The notes below the pieces were generated by a model that saw nothing but the letters and a program-made list of their open reading frames with translations, was not told where the DNA came from and did no database searches. Positions 7,272-14,875 of a DNA stretch of 16,801 nt are shown here, piece by piece. Source of the stretch: CAYWNK01 sp047639615 (lineage in GTDB: Bacteria; Planctomycetota; UBA1135; GCA-002686595); contig JBLIOL010000089.1 in the NCBI GenBank assembly GCA_047639615.1, forward strand, positions 1 to 16,801, in the 5' to 3' direction. Each line of letters opens with the position of its first letter. Within the stretch, counting starts at the first letter, position 1. The position numbers were made by a program, and so were the translations under genes.

Positions 7272-7937
7272 ATGCTGAACGAAACAACAATCCCAACCGA
7301 AACTGTCGCCGGGGTCGATCTGGCTTCCGTACTCGAGATGGCCATGGGCGGCGGCCTGATGATGATTCCGATCGCCATCTGCTCCGTCATCGCTTTGGCC
7401 TATACGGTCGAACGCTGGGTCAGGCTGCGGCCCAACCTGCTGGGCACCAAGCGCTTCGGCCACGATGTGGTCGTGGCGGTTCAAGATCGCGGCGTGCCCG
7501 AGGCCTTGGAGCTCTGCGAGGGCAGACGCTGGCCTATGGCGCGCGTGCTGGCTGCAGGCTTGCGCCGCACGGGTGAGCCTTTCCTCGACCGCGAGAAGGT
7601 GGTGGAGGACGTGGCTTCGAGCGAGTTGCGTGCCCTAGCTTCCAACCTCCGGCCGCTCTACCTGGTGTTCCTGGTGGCGCCCCTATTGGGCCTCTTGGGC
7701 ACGGTCTGGGGCATGATCGAATCCTTCTCCAACATCGCCCTAGAAGAGGGCATCGGCAAGCCAGAGCAGTTGGCAGCCGGTATCTACCAGGCGCTCACCA
7801 CCACGGCCGCGGGCCTCTCGGTGGCGATCCCGTCAATCGTGGCCTACTACTGGCTGCGCGGTCAGATCGAGGCCTTCGGGCGCCGCATGGAATCGGTCTA
7901 CCGGGAAGTCGACGACGCCGTGACGGCGCGCGCCTAG
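7272..7937 (+). CDS. exbB: ExbB/TolQ/MotA-type proton channel subunit
   Basis: A 221-aa inner-membrane protein with three hydrophobic segments (about 28-47, 128-148 and 172-195). The two family hallmarks are present: 'APLLGLLGTVWGMIESF' (136-152) with T144, and 'GIYQALTTTAAGLSVAIP' (170-187) with T178. These correspond to E. coli ExbB T148 and T181, which line the proton path. ExbB forms a pentamer around an ExbD dimer and turns proton flow into mechanical work on a TonB or TolA partner. At the position of E. coli E176 this protein has Q173. The gene sits 12 bases after the TPR gene and 4 bases before exbD, without a visible Shine-Dalgarno, implying translation linked to its neighbours. Family certain; whether it is functionally ExbB, TolQ or a third type cannot be decided from sequence alone. 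Confidence 0.93.
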   Translation: MLNETTIPTETVAGVDLASVLEMAMGGGLMMIPIAICSVIALAYTVERWVRLRPNLLGTKRFGHDVVVAVQDRGVPEALELCEGRRWPMARVLAAGLRRTGEPFLDREKVVEDVASSELRALASNLRPLYLVFLVAPLLGLLGTVWGMIESFSNIALEEGIGKPEQLAAGIYQALTTTAAGLSVAIPSIVAYYWLRGQIEAFGRRMESVYREVDDAVTARA

Positions 7938-7941
7938 CTCC

Positions 7942-8349
7942 ATGCGTATTCGCGACGACGACCTCTTCGAGGACGCTCAGCTGAACCTCGCGCCGATGAT
8001 CGACGTGGTGTTCCTGCTGTTGATCTTCTTCATGGTGGCGACCACCTTCGCCAAGGAAGAGGAACAGCTAGACGTGAACCTGCCCGCCTCCGAGGCTGGC
8101 GAGGCTGTCGAGAATCCCGAGGAGATCACCATCGTGCTCTTCGAGGACGGGCGCATGTTGCTCAACGGTACTGAAATCGAAGACCTGGGACTGTCCGCCG
8201 AGTTACGCCGTTTGGCGCAGCAGGACGACAGTGTTCCCGTGACCATTCGCGGCGATCGCGATGTGGTTTTGCAGCGGGTGGTGGCAGTCATGGACGCGTG
8301 CGTCATGGCTGGCCTCTCCGACGTCGGCATGATGACCCAAGACGGTTAA
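7942..8349 (+). CDS. exbD: ExbD/TolR-type motor subunit
   Basis: A 135-aa protein with one transmembrane helix near the N-terminus and a periplasmic domain, the standard ExbD/TolR plan. The helix 'NLAPMIDVVFLLLIFFMVAT' (15-34) carries D21, the proton-accepting aspartate equivalent to D25 of E. coli ExbD. The C-terminal part (about 55-135) has the small alpha/beta pattern of the family ('VPVTIRGDRDVVLQRVVAVM'). It starts 4 bases after the exbB stop and ends 25 bases before the large composite gene. Only one exbD is present, whereas some clusters carry two. No Shine-Dalgarno is visible before ATG 7942. Its partner as energy transducer is most likely the 1333-aa protein encoded next. Confidence 0.93.
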   Translation: MRIRDDDLFEDAQLNLAPMIDVVFLLLIFFMVATTFAKEEEQLDVNLPASEAGEAVENPEEITIVLFEDGRMLLNGTEIEDLGLSAELRRLAQQDDSVPVTIRGDRDVVLQRVVAVMDACVMAGLSDVGMMTQDG

Positions 8350-8374
8350 CCCCGAGCTCCAAGGCCCCGCATCG

Positions 8375-11300
8375 ATGCGTCACCTCAGCAAGAACCTGGT
8401 CATCGCCCTCGCCCTATTGGCTGCGGGGTTTCTAGTGGCTTGGCTGCGCTTTCGGCCCTACTTGGGGACGGAGGGGCACTACACCGATGGTGTAGAAGCC
8501 TTCGAGATCGAGGACGCAGGGCGCGTGCGCTACGCGATCTGGGGCGCGCCCGAAGAATGGGCTGGAGAAGCCTTGGAGCAAGAGCTGGGCGCCACGCTGG
8601 ACGGCCGTGTGACGCGCAGCCCGGATGGACGCTGGGTGGTGTTCAGTGTGGGCGAGCCAGGACTGGACATGGACCTGTACGTGGCGGAGGTGGTGGACGG
8701 TGCACCCGTGGATCCGCGCTTGGCACTGAGCCTCAACTCGCCGGCGGATGAGCGCGCGCCGAGCTTTGGGCATGGGGCTTTGTACTTTGCCTCCGATCGT
8801 TCGGGGGGCGCGGGCGGTCTCGACCTGTACCGAGCCAGCTTCGACGGCGGGTCTTTCGGCACACCTGAGCGCCTGGACAAGTCGCTGCAATCCACGGCGG
8901 ATGAGACCGACCCGGCGCCTGTGCCCGGCGCTGCCGCTATCGCCTTCTCCTCCAACCGGCCCCATGAGGGTCGCCGCAGAGACCACGACCTCTACCTGGC
9001 TGTGCCTGCCGACAAGGGCTTTGAGGTGCAGGCCCTGGGCGCACTGAACAGTCCGGCCCATGAACGCGAGCCGGCCTTCACCGCAGACGGCCGTGGGCTT
9101 TTCTTCGCCTCCGATCGCAGTGGCGGTCGGGGTGGCTATGACCTCTATCGCAGCGCCATGGCCCTCGAGGGCTGGGTGCCGCCCGTGCCTCTGATCGGCA
9201 TCAACGGCGTTGGTTCCGAGCGTGCGCCCATGCCGGATCCCGCGGGCTTCGAAATGCTCCTGCGCGTGGAGCAGAGCGGAGGCGTACAGGACTTGGTGCG
9301 CGCGCGTTCGGTGGAACTCTTTCGTACACCGGGGCGGCCCGTAGGTTGGATGGACCTGCTGTTGCTCGGGCTACTCCTTGCCCTGGCACTCTTTGCCTGG
9401 TTGGCGAAGCGCTGGGAGCAATTGGATGCGGTCTACAAGTGCTTCCTGGTCTCGCTGGTCATGCACCTCTTGCTGGCCATGTGGTTGCACCAGGTGCACC
9501 CCGATCCGGAACCTGTGCAGTTGGCCGGGCACGGCAACCGCCTGCGGGTGCGGCTCATGGGTGACCCGAGCGGCGTGCGCGCGCGCAATGCGGAGCGCGG
9601 TGGGGAAGTCAGCTACGAACGCGTGGCCAGCGTCGAGACAGAGACCCAGGAGCCGAGCCTGATGCGTGAGCCCGGGGAATCGCGCGAGTTGGAAGAGGCA
9701 CGGCCCGAGGCGGCGAGCCTCGAGCATGCGAGTGAAGCGGCGCCACAGGCTCAGGCGGCCCTGGACAGTGCCGAGGCGCGCGAGGTGCAGCACGAACGGC
9801 AGGCGCCGAATACGGCCGCGCAGGAGCCTAGCCTGGCGGCGCTTCCAAACACCCAGAGCGCGCGCGAGGGCGCGGCTCCGGTGATGGGCTTGGAGGCTGC
9901 GGTGGAGTCCGTGGCCTTGGATGCTTCGCCCGGTGCTGCTACATCGGCAACCCCCGCGGAACGGCAAGCAAGTCAGCGTGCTTTGGCCGAGGCGCAACCT
10001 GCGGCGGGCGAGGCGCGCCGGGAAGTGCGTTTGGCAGATGCAGGTGATGCGGCACGCGAAGCCGCGGAATTGACCGATGCCTTGCCCCAGGAATCACAGC
10101 GTGCGCTGACCGAGCGCGGCGCGGACTTGGCCCAGCCCATGAGCGTGGTGCAGGCCAGGCAGGGTGGTGCGCCGGACATGAGCTTGGCCGGAGCCGCGCG
10201 CTTCGATCCATCGGCGAGTGTTAGCGGACAGACACAGGTCGCGCCCGACCGGGCGGATCAGGGCACGCGCCGGGCCGCGGGGCAGGCGGCGCCGGACTCG
10301 GCCAGCATGCGCCGGGATGCGGCGGGGGCGGCGAACGGTGCTAGCAAAATGGCGGCCGCTCAAGAGGCGGGCATGCAGGAGACGCGGCCCGAGGCCGAGT
10401 CTCTGGAGCGTATGGCGGGCGTGCGCGAGTTGGATTCCATAGCGCCTGAACGTCAGGGCGCGCCTTCGGCCTTGGCCTTGGATGCGACTGGATTCGAGGC
10501 CGGTGCGCAGACGCACCTGGCTACGGGCACGCCTACACGCAACGCTACGGAGAGTCAGTCCAGCGTGGGTGAGGCTTTTCCTAGTGAGTCCCAGGCCGAG
10601 CGCGTTGCGGGCCAGGCCGGCGCGCCGCAGGTGTTAGAGGCGCAGACCCTGGCTACGGCTAGCCAGCGCGAAGCCTTCGCTCCGAAGATGGCCACAGGTC
10701 TCCTCGAGTCCTTTGAGCCCATGCGTCAGGATCAGGCCAGCCCCTTGGAGTTGCTGGTCGCGGCAGACGCGGGGCTAGCAAGTTCCGAGCGCGAGTCGGT
10801 CCAGGAAGCGCCCACACGCTTGGCCCAGGGGAGCGGATCGCGGGAGCTAGCGGGTGCAGCCATGCCCGTGTCCGCGGCGGCTACCTTGCAGCGGCCCCGT
10901 CCGGGTGCTGGAGCTTCGGCCCCCGCGCCGGCCTTCTCGGCTTCCAAAACCCTGGCCAATCTAGGCGGACCTGAGCGTCCGCGCGGGCCGGACCTGATGG
11001 CCTTGGCCACACCCGAGGCCATGGCAACGCCGGTCGCAGAGCCTTTGCCGGAGCGTTCTCTAGCCAGCGCCCCGAGTGCCGCCGCAGGTCTCGACCGTCC
11101 GCGCGCGGGTGCTACCCCTGGGCCCAAGCGCTTGGGCGGAACCCCGCAAATCAGCCCGCTTGAAGGCCCGAGTCCAGACTTTAGGCCCATGTCGCTCACG
11201 GCCAGCTTGGAGCCCACCCTGGTGGCGGATGCCCCCGCTGAACAGGGCGGCGACTGGGAGCGCACCCCGTACCAGAGCCGTGCGGGACAGCAGAAAATCG

Positions 11301-12376
11301 AGGCCTTGGAAACCCACGGTGGTACCGAGGAGACGGAGCAGGCGGTGGCTCGGGGACTCGCGTACTTGGCAGCGGTGCAGCGCGATGAGGGCTATTGGGG
11401 CTCCATCGATGACGAGCACGAGAAGTACCGTCACGTGGTGATTGGCAAGACCGGTCTCAGCCTCTTGGCATTCCTCGGTGCTGGCCACACGCACCAATCC
11501 GACACGGAGTATTCCGAGCAGGTGGCCAAGGCGCTGCGCTTCCTCCTGGCGGTGCAGTACGAGCGCAGCGGTCACTTCGGTGAGTCGAGCTCCTATGGCC
11601 ACGCCATCGCTTCCTACGCAATCGGCGAGTGTTTGGCACTGACCGGCGACGACGTGTTGCGTGAGCCCTTGGAGCGCGCGGTGGCGCACATCCTCTCGAA
11701 GCAGATGCACTCGAGTGATACGCGTCTCGATGGGGGCTGGGGTTACTACTTCCCGGATAGTGAGATCTTCGACCGTTGGCCGCGGGCCTCGGTCACCGCA
11801 TGGCAGGTGATGGCGCTGGAGTCGGCGCAACTGGGCGGGCTCGATATCCCTTCTGTGGCCTTCGATGATGCGCGCAGTTTCCTGCGCCGCTGCTGGGACG
11901 GACGCCGCGCGGCTTTCCGCTACAGCCACGATCCGGATCGCCTTTCGGGGCCGTACCAGATCCTGCCTGGATCTACGCCGGCTAGCCTCTTTGCTCTGTC
12001 GCTCCTGGGCGACGACATCGCTCAGCCCAACTACCGTCAGGCGCTCAACTTCGTGACGGAGCGCATGCCTAACGGCTACCGCTGCCGTAATACGGACCGC
12101 TTCGTGAACCAGGCCGAGGGCAACCTGTACTTCTGGTACTACGGCACCCTCTCGCTCTTCCGCTTGGGCGGCCGGCGTTGGGAGGCTTGGAACGAAGCCA
12201 TGAAGACCACTTTGCTACCGGCCCAATTGGAGGACGGCTCCTGGGAACCGGTCAGCATCTACGCCACGGACTATGCAGGGGATGACCGCCGGGATCACAG
12301 CTACTCCACGGCCATGTGCGTGCTCTCCCTCGAGGTCTACTACCGCTACTTCACGCCGCTCCTGAAGGTCAAGTAG
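8375..12376 (+). CDS. Composite energy transducer: TolB-like propeller, TonB-like helix, long linker, terpene-cyclase-fold toroid
   Basis: Protein of 1333 aa. Residues 7-24 are a membrane anchor. Residues ~78-310 hold PD40/TolB-like propeller blades ('SPDGRWVVFS', two copies of 'FASDRSGG.GG.DLYR'). Residues 325-344 and 356-371 form a helical hairpin with a basic loop (K345, R346, K355), which puts the propeller and everything after 372 outside the cytoplasm. The last helix carries S360-x3-H364 and L371, the spacing of the TonB motif S16/H20/L27 that contacts ExbB-ExbD. Residues ~376-984 are a cysteine-free, Ala/Glu/Gln/Arg-rich linker. Residues ~985-1333 are an alpha/alpha toroid like squalene cyclases and prenyltransferases, with QW motifs at 1002-1008 ('QRDEGYW') and 1284-1290 ('QLEDGSW') and a looser one at 1061; no DxDD motif was found. 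The gene follows exbD by 25 bases. Domain calls are fairly sure; the TonB/TolA-like role is inference. Annotation as squalene cyclase would probably mislead. Confidence 0.85.
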   Translation: MRHLSKNLVIALALLAAGFLVAWLRFRPYLGTEGHYTDGVEAFEIEDAGRVRYAIWGAPEEWAGEALEQELGATLDGRVTRSPDGRWVVFSVGEPGLDMDLYVAEVVDGAPVDPRLALSLNSPADERAPSFGHGALYFASDRSGGAGGLDLYRASFDGGSFGTPERLDKSLQSTADETDPAPVPGAAAIAFSSNRPHEGRRRDHDLYLAVPADKGFEVQALGALNSPAHEREPAFTADGRGLFFASDRSGGRGGYDLYRSAMALEGWVPPVPLIGINGVGSERAPMPDPAGFEMLLRVEQSGGVQDLVRARSVELFRTPGRPVGWMDLLLLGLLLALALFAWLAKRWEQLDAVYKCFLVSLVMHLLLAMWLHQVHPDPEPVQLAGHGNRLRVRLMGDPSGVRARNAERGGEVSYERVASVETETQEPSLMREPGESRELEEARPEAASLEHASEAAPQAQAALDSAEAREVQHERQAPNTAAQEPSLAALPNTQSAREGAAPVMGLEAAVESVALDASPGAATSATPAERQASQRALAEAQPAAGEARREVRLADAGDAAREAAELTDALPQESQRALTERGADLAQPMSVVQARQGGAPDMSLAGAARFDPSASVSGQTQVAPDRADQGTRRAAGQAAPDSASMRRDAAGAANGASKMAAAQEAGMQETRPEAESLERMAGVRELDSIAPERQGAPSALALDATGFEAGAQTHLATGTPTRNATESQSSVGEAFPSESQAERVAGQAGAPQVLEAQTLATASQREAFAPKMATGLLESFEPMRQDQASPLELLVAADAGLASSERESVQEAPTRLAQGSGSRELAGAAMPVSAAATLQRPRPGAGASAPAPAFSASKTLANLGGPERPRGPDLMALATPEAMATPVAEPLPERSLASAPSAAAGLDRPRAGATPGPKRLGGTPQISPLEGPSPDFRPMSLTASLEPTLVADAPAEQGGDWERTPYQSRAGQQKIEALETHGGTEETEQAVARGLAYLAAVQRDEGYWGSIDDEHEKYRHVVIGKTGLSLLAFLGAGHTHQSDTEYSEQVAKALRFLLAVQYERSGHFGESSSYGHAIASYAIGECLALTGDDVLREPLERAVAHILSKQMHSSDTRLDGGWGYYFPDSEIFDRWPRASVTAWQVMALESAQLGGLDIPSVAFDDARSFLRRCWDGRRAAFRYSHDPDRLSGPYQILPGSTPASLFALSLLGDDIAQPNYRQALNFVTERMPNGYRCRNTDRFVNQAEGNLYFWYYGTLSLFRLGGRRWEAWNEAMKTTLLPAQLEDGSWEPVSIYATDYAGDDRRDHSYSTAMCVLSLEVYYRYFTPLLKVK

Positions 12377-12412
12377 GGGGGGCTGGGCTGTGGAGGGGGA
12401 TGCGCTGCGGGG

Positions 12413-12418
12413 TATGAT
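12413..12418 (+). promoter_or_regulatory. Possible -10 element (TATGAT) for a near-leaderless lipid kinase transcript
   Basis: TATGAT, one base from TATAAT, lies 8 bases before ATG 12427, so transcription would begin at or within a couple of bases of the start codon. No convincing -35 box is found at 16-18 bases upstream and no Shine-Dalgarno precedes the ATG. The alternative is that the kinase is simply read through from the operon ending at 12376. Confidence 0.3.
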
Positions 12419-12426
12419 CCAACCCC

Positions 12427-13347
12427 ATGCGCGCCATCGTCCTCTACAACCCCACCGCTGGCCGCGGGCGTGGATTGCATGTGGCGACGCAGGCGGTCGC
12501 GGCCCTTGAGCGGGCCGGTTGGCGTGCTCGCCGGATCGCAACCCGCTGTGGCGGGGATGCTCAGGTGCTCGCCGTGCGGCTCGGACACTTGGCTGCGCGC
12601 ATCGTGGTGGTGGGCGGCGATGGCACCCTGCGCGAGGTAGCCGCGGGGGTGCTCGCGGCGCAGTTGAGCGTGGAGCTTGCGATCATTCCCTTGGGCAATG
12701 CCAATGTGGTCGCGCGCGACATGGGTGTGCCGTTGGAGACCGACGCGGCTCTGGAGTGTGCGGTGTCGGGTTCGGCTCAGGACCTAGATGCCTTGCGCGT
12801 GAACGGTCGGCTGGCCCTGGCCATGGTGGGGATTGGCTACGACGCTCAGGTCACGCGGGCCATGGATTGGGCGCGCAAGAACGTGCTGCTCAAGCGCTGG
12901 TATGGCTGGCACGGGGACTCGCTGTATGCGCTTGTGGGAGCGGCCTGCCTGTTCGAATTCTTCCCCGCGCGCTTCGAGATTCAACTGGATGGCGAGCCGC
13001 AGGCGGCGCCCTATCGCGCCGCCTGCGTTTCCAACCTGGAGACCTACGCCAAGGGCTGGGCCATGACTCCGGGCGCAAAGCCCGCCGACGGCCGGCTAGC
13101 CACCATGGGGCGCAAGCGCAGCTTCGTTCCCTTCACCGTCCTAGGGCTATTGCACGCGGCAGCCCGCAAGCCGGCTCCCGCGTACCTGGCGGACTACGCG
13201 CATGCTAAGAGCGTGCGCATCCTCTCCAAGAAGCCGCTCAGTTGGCAGGCCGACGGGGACTACCAGGGACAGGACACCGAGCTCCAGATTCAGGTGCTGC
13301 CGGCCGCCTTGCACCTCTTGGTGCCGGCGGCCGGTTCAGCTCACTGA
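12427..13347 (+). CDS. Diacylglycerol kinase family lipid kinase
   Basis: A 306-aa cytosolic or membrane-associated enzyme of the DAGK catalytic (LCB5/YegS/DgkB) family, which transfers phosphate from a nucleotide to a lipid hydroxyl. Visible are 'NPTAGRG' (8-14), the nucleotide-binding 'GGDGT' (63-67), 'IPLGNANVVARDMG' (87-100) in place of the usual PxGTxNDxAR, 'GIGYDAQV' (135-142), and 'ADGD' (275-278) matching the C-terminal DGE/D strand motif. Length is typical. The actual lipid substrate (diacylglycerol, a sphingoid-like base, undecaprenol or other) cannot be told. It begins 50 bases after the composite gene and may be the last gene of that operon or have its own promoter (TATGAT at 12413). 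Its stop codon overlaps the end of the converging minus-strand gene by 7 bases. Confidence 0.9.
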   Translation: MRAIVLYNPTAGRGRGLHVATQAVAALERAGWRARRIATRCGGDAQVLAVRLGHLAARIVVVGGDGTLREVAAGVLAAQLSVELAIIPLGNANVVARDMGVPLETDAALECAVSGSAQDLDALRVNGRLALAMVGIGYDAQVTRAMDWARKNVLLKRWYGWHGDSLYALVGAACLFEFFPARFEIQLDGEPQAAPYRAACVSNLETYAKGWAMTPGAKPADGRLATMGRKRSFVPFTVLGLLHAAARKPAPAYLADYAHAKSVRILSKKPLSWQADGDYQGQDTELQIQVLPAALHLLVPAAGSAH

Positions 13348-14585
13348 TAGAGGATGCTGATGCCGTCGCTGAAGTTCGACGTGCTCATGGGGTTGGAATC
13401 GCGGTACCAGCACTGGAAGTTCCAGGTCTCGCCCGCGGAGATGGTGTGGGTGAAGCTGGGCGGCAGGGGCACGCTGCTCAGGTCGACCGAGATGGCGTAG
13501 CTGCCGTCGCCGGTGGGGCCCACCTGGGAGTTGAAGCGGGCCGTGGGAGAGCCGACGCACAGGTTGCCCTGGCTGCCACCTGCCATGGGTAGGAAGGCCT
13601 GGCTCTGGGAGCCGATGTAGTAGGCGAATTGGGACGGGGGCAGGTCCTCGACGCGCAGGATTAGGGTGTCGTCGGCGGCGGTGTGGCTACCGAAGGCGCG
13701 GATGGAGGCGCTGAGGCCGGTGCTGTTGGTGGCGGCGCTGCAGTACTTGTTACCTATCTCTTCGATGTCGGCGGGCAGCACGTAGGCCGTACCGAAGATC
13801 TGGCTGTTCAGGGGCAGGGCCATGCTGCCCAGAAAAGTGGTGCCCATGGTGACGAGATCCAGCTCGTAGAGCCTGCCGTCGTTCATGCTGACCAGGGCGC
13901 GACCATCGCAGTCGATGTCGAAGCCGAAGGCATTAGTACCGAGTCCGTGATTGCCGAGCACCGTGTGAACGCCGGTCGCAGGGTCGTAGCGATCCACGTC
14001 GCCGTTGATCAGGATGCTGACGATAGATCCGTCCAAATCCACAGCCAGGTCGCCCGCCGTGCCGGGGCCGTTGGGCGAAGCGAGCACGATGCCGCTGAGG
14101 TTGCCTAGGTCGATCTTGTAGATATCACCGTTCATCGAACCGCGCACATAGCAGCTTCCCGTGAAGCTGAAATCCATGGCGTTGAGCTGGGGGAAGGGCA
14201 GGCTTCCAAGGTTGGTTGATGCATAGGTCACCGGATCAAAACGCACCAATTCGGTGCCCGCTCCCACGTCCCTTAGTCCGTAGTAGTCGCCCGTGGTGGG
14301 ATCCACAGCGAAGTCGAAGAGCAGAGTTACGCCGGTGGCTTGCACAAGGACGGTGCTCGGTGTTCCAAAGGGATCGTCAATCCTGAAGAGATTGCCGAGC
14401 CAATCCATGGCTAGGTAAGCCTGACCCGGGCAGCTATTACCTGAGCCAGCTGCGGCTATTCCGGAGCCTACCGGGGGCAGGTTGTTCTGGGGAAGCGGGG
14501 GACCCAGAAGAGAACGAGCATTCTGGGCAGATGCACTTGTCGCGAGCACAAAAGCTGCGAGGAGAAGCGGGCGCATGGGGAGCAT
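13341..14585 (-). CDS. Secreted repeat (propeller-like) protein with the shared C-terminal domain
   Basis: A 414-aa exported protein. Its signal peptide runs to 'SASA' (17-20) before Q21; translation could begin at M1 or, equally plausibly, M4 ('MRPLLLAAFVLATSASA'). Residues ~55-270 contain short beta-rich repeats of the kind 'DGRLYELDL', 'NGDIYKIDL' and 'NGDVDRYDP', which suggest a propeller (NHL/PQQ-like), without recognisable catalytic residues. Residues 280-414 form the C-terminal domain also found at the end of the 745-3213 protein: 'YCSAATNSTG', 'GNLCVG', 'AGETWNFQCWYRD', 'NFSDG'. From memory this domain ends many exported proteins in some planctomycetes. The gene lies alone between the converging lipid kinase and the terminators of the peptide transporter operon. 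No Shine-Dalgarno is visible. Function unknown; surface or extracellular location is inferred. Confidence 0.85.
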   Translation of the reverse strand: MLPMRPLLLAAFVLATSASAQNARSLLGPPLPQNNLPPVGSGIAAAGSGNSCPGQAYLAMDWLGNLFRIDDPFGTPSTVLVQATGVTLLFDFAVDPTTGDYYGLRDVGAGTELVRFDPVTYASTNLGSLPFPQLNAMDFSFTGSCYVRGSMNGDIYKIDLGNLSGIVLASPNGPGTAGDLAVDLDGSIVSILINGDVDRYDPATGVHTVLGNHGLGTNAFGFDIDCDGRALVSMNDGRLYELDLVTMGTTFLGSMALPLNSQIFGTAYVLPADIEEIGNKYCSAATNSTGLSASIRAFGSHTAADDTLILRVEDLPPSQFAYYIGSQSQAFLPMAGGSQGNLCVGSPTARFNSQVGPTGDGSYAISVDLSSVPLPPSFTHTISAGETWNFQCWYRDSNPMSTSNFSDGISILYQ

Positions 14586-14803
14586 TGGGATAGGGACAAT
14601 CTCAGGTTTCGCATCCCTACTAGGGGTCCGAAAAGCGAGCGAGTTGCCGGCCCTTGGGCACCCATTTCGGGTCTATCCAACAGGACGGCGATTAGGAGAG
14701 TCTCAAGCGAGTCATGGACACGGGGTCCAAAGCACCAATTACTGGTGTGCATATACCGTAACTCAGGATCCAGAATCAGGTGATGTGGACCCGCGGATTC
14801 CCG

Positions 14804-14832
14804 GAATTACCCCCTCAGAGGGCTGGTAATTC
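14804..14832 (-). terminator. Inverted repeat, second hairpin downstream of the oppF stop
   Basis: GAATTACC (14804-14811) pairs exactly with GGTAATTC (14825-14832). Inside, CCCTC (14812-14816) and GAGGG (14818-14822) extend the stem, with a 2-base bulge. It lies about 165 bases beyond the oppF stop. It may be a back-up terminator or a site in the upstream region of the secreted gene at 14585. No T run follows on the minus strand. Confidence 0.4.
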
Positions 14833-14849
14833 GGGCTCAAACGAAGAGA

Positions 14850-14875
14850 GGCGCGCGGTTGTTGAACCACGCGCC
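14850..14875 (-). terminator. Probable terminator of the minus-strand peptide transporter operon
   Basis: Read on the minus strand, GGCGCGTGGTT and AACCGCGCGCC form an 11-bp stem with one mismatch and a 4-base loop (CAAC). The stem is followed directly by the T-rich 'TCTCTTCGTTT'. It lies about 120 bases after the oppF stop codon. This is the best factor-independent terminator shape in the window. Confidence 0.6.

Noticed and set aside
11327..12376. Squalene-hopene cyclase or prenyltransferase enzyme
   Set aside because: The QW motifs indicate the fold only. No DxDD motif is seen, the domain is fused to a membrane transducer, and it is predicted to be periplasmic.
14482..14829. 115-codon plus-strand open frame overlapping the signal peptide of the minus-strand secreted gene
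   Set aside because: Its product has no protein-like features, and it crosses both a real gene's 5' end and a hairpin.
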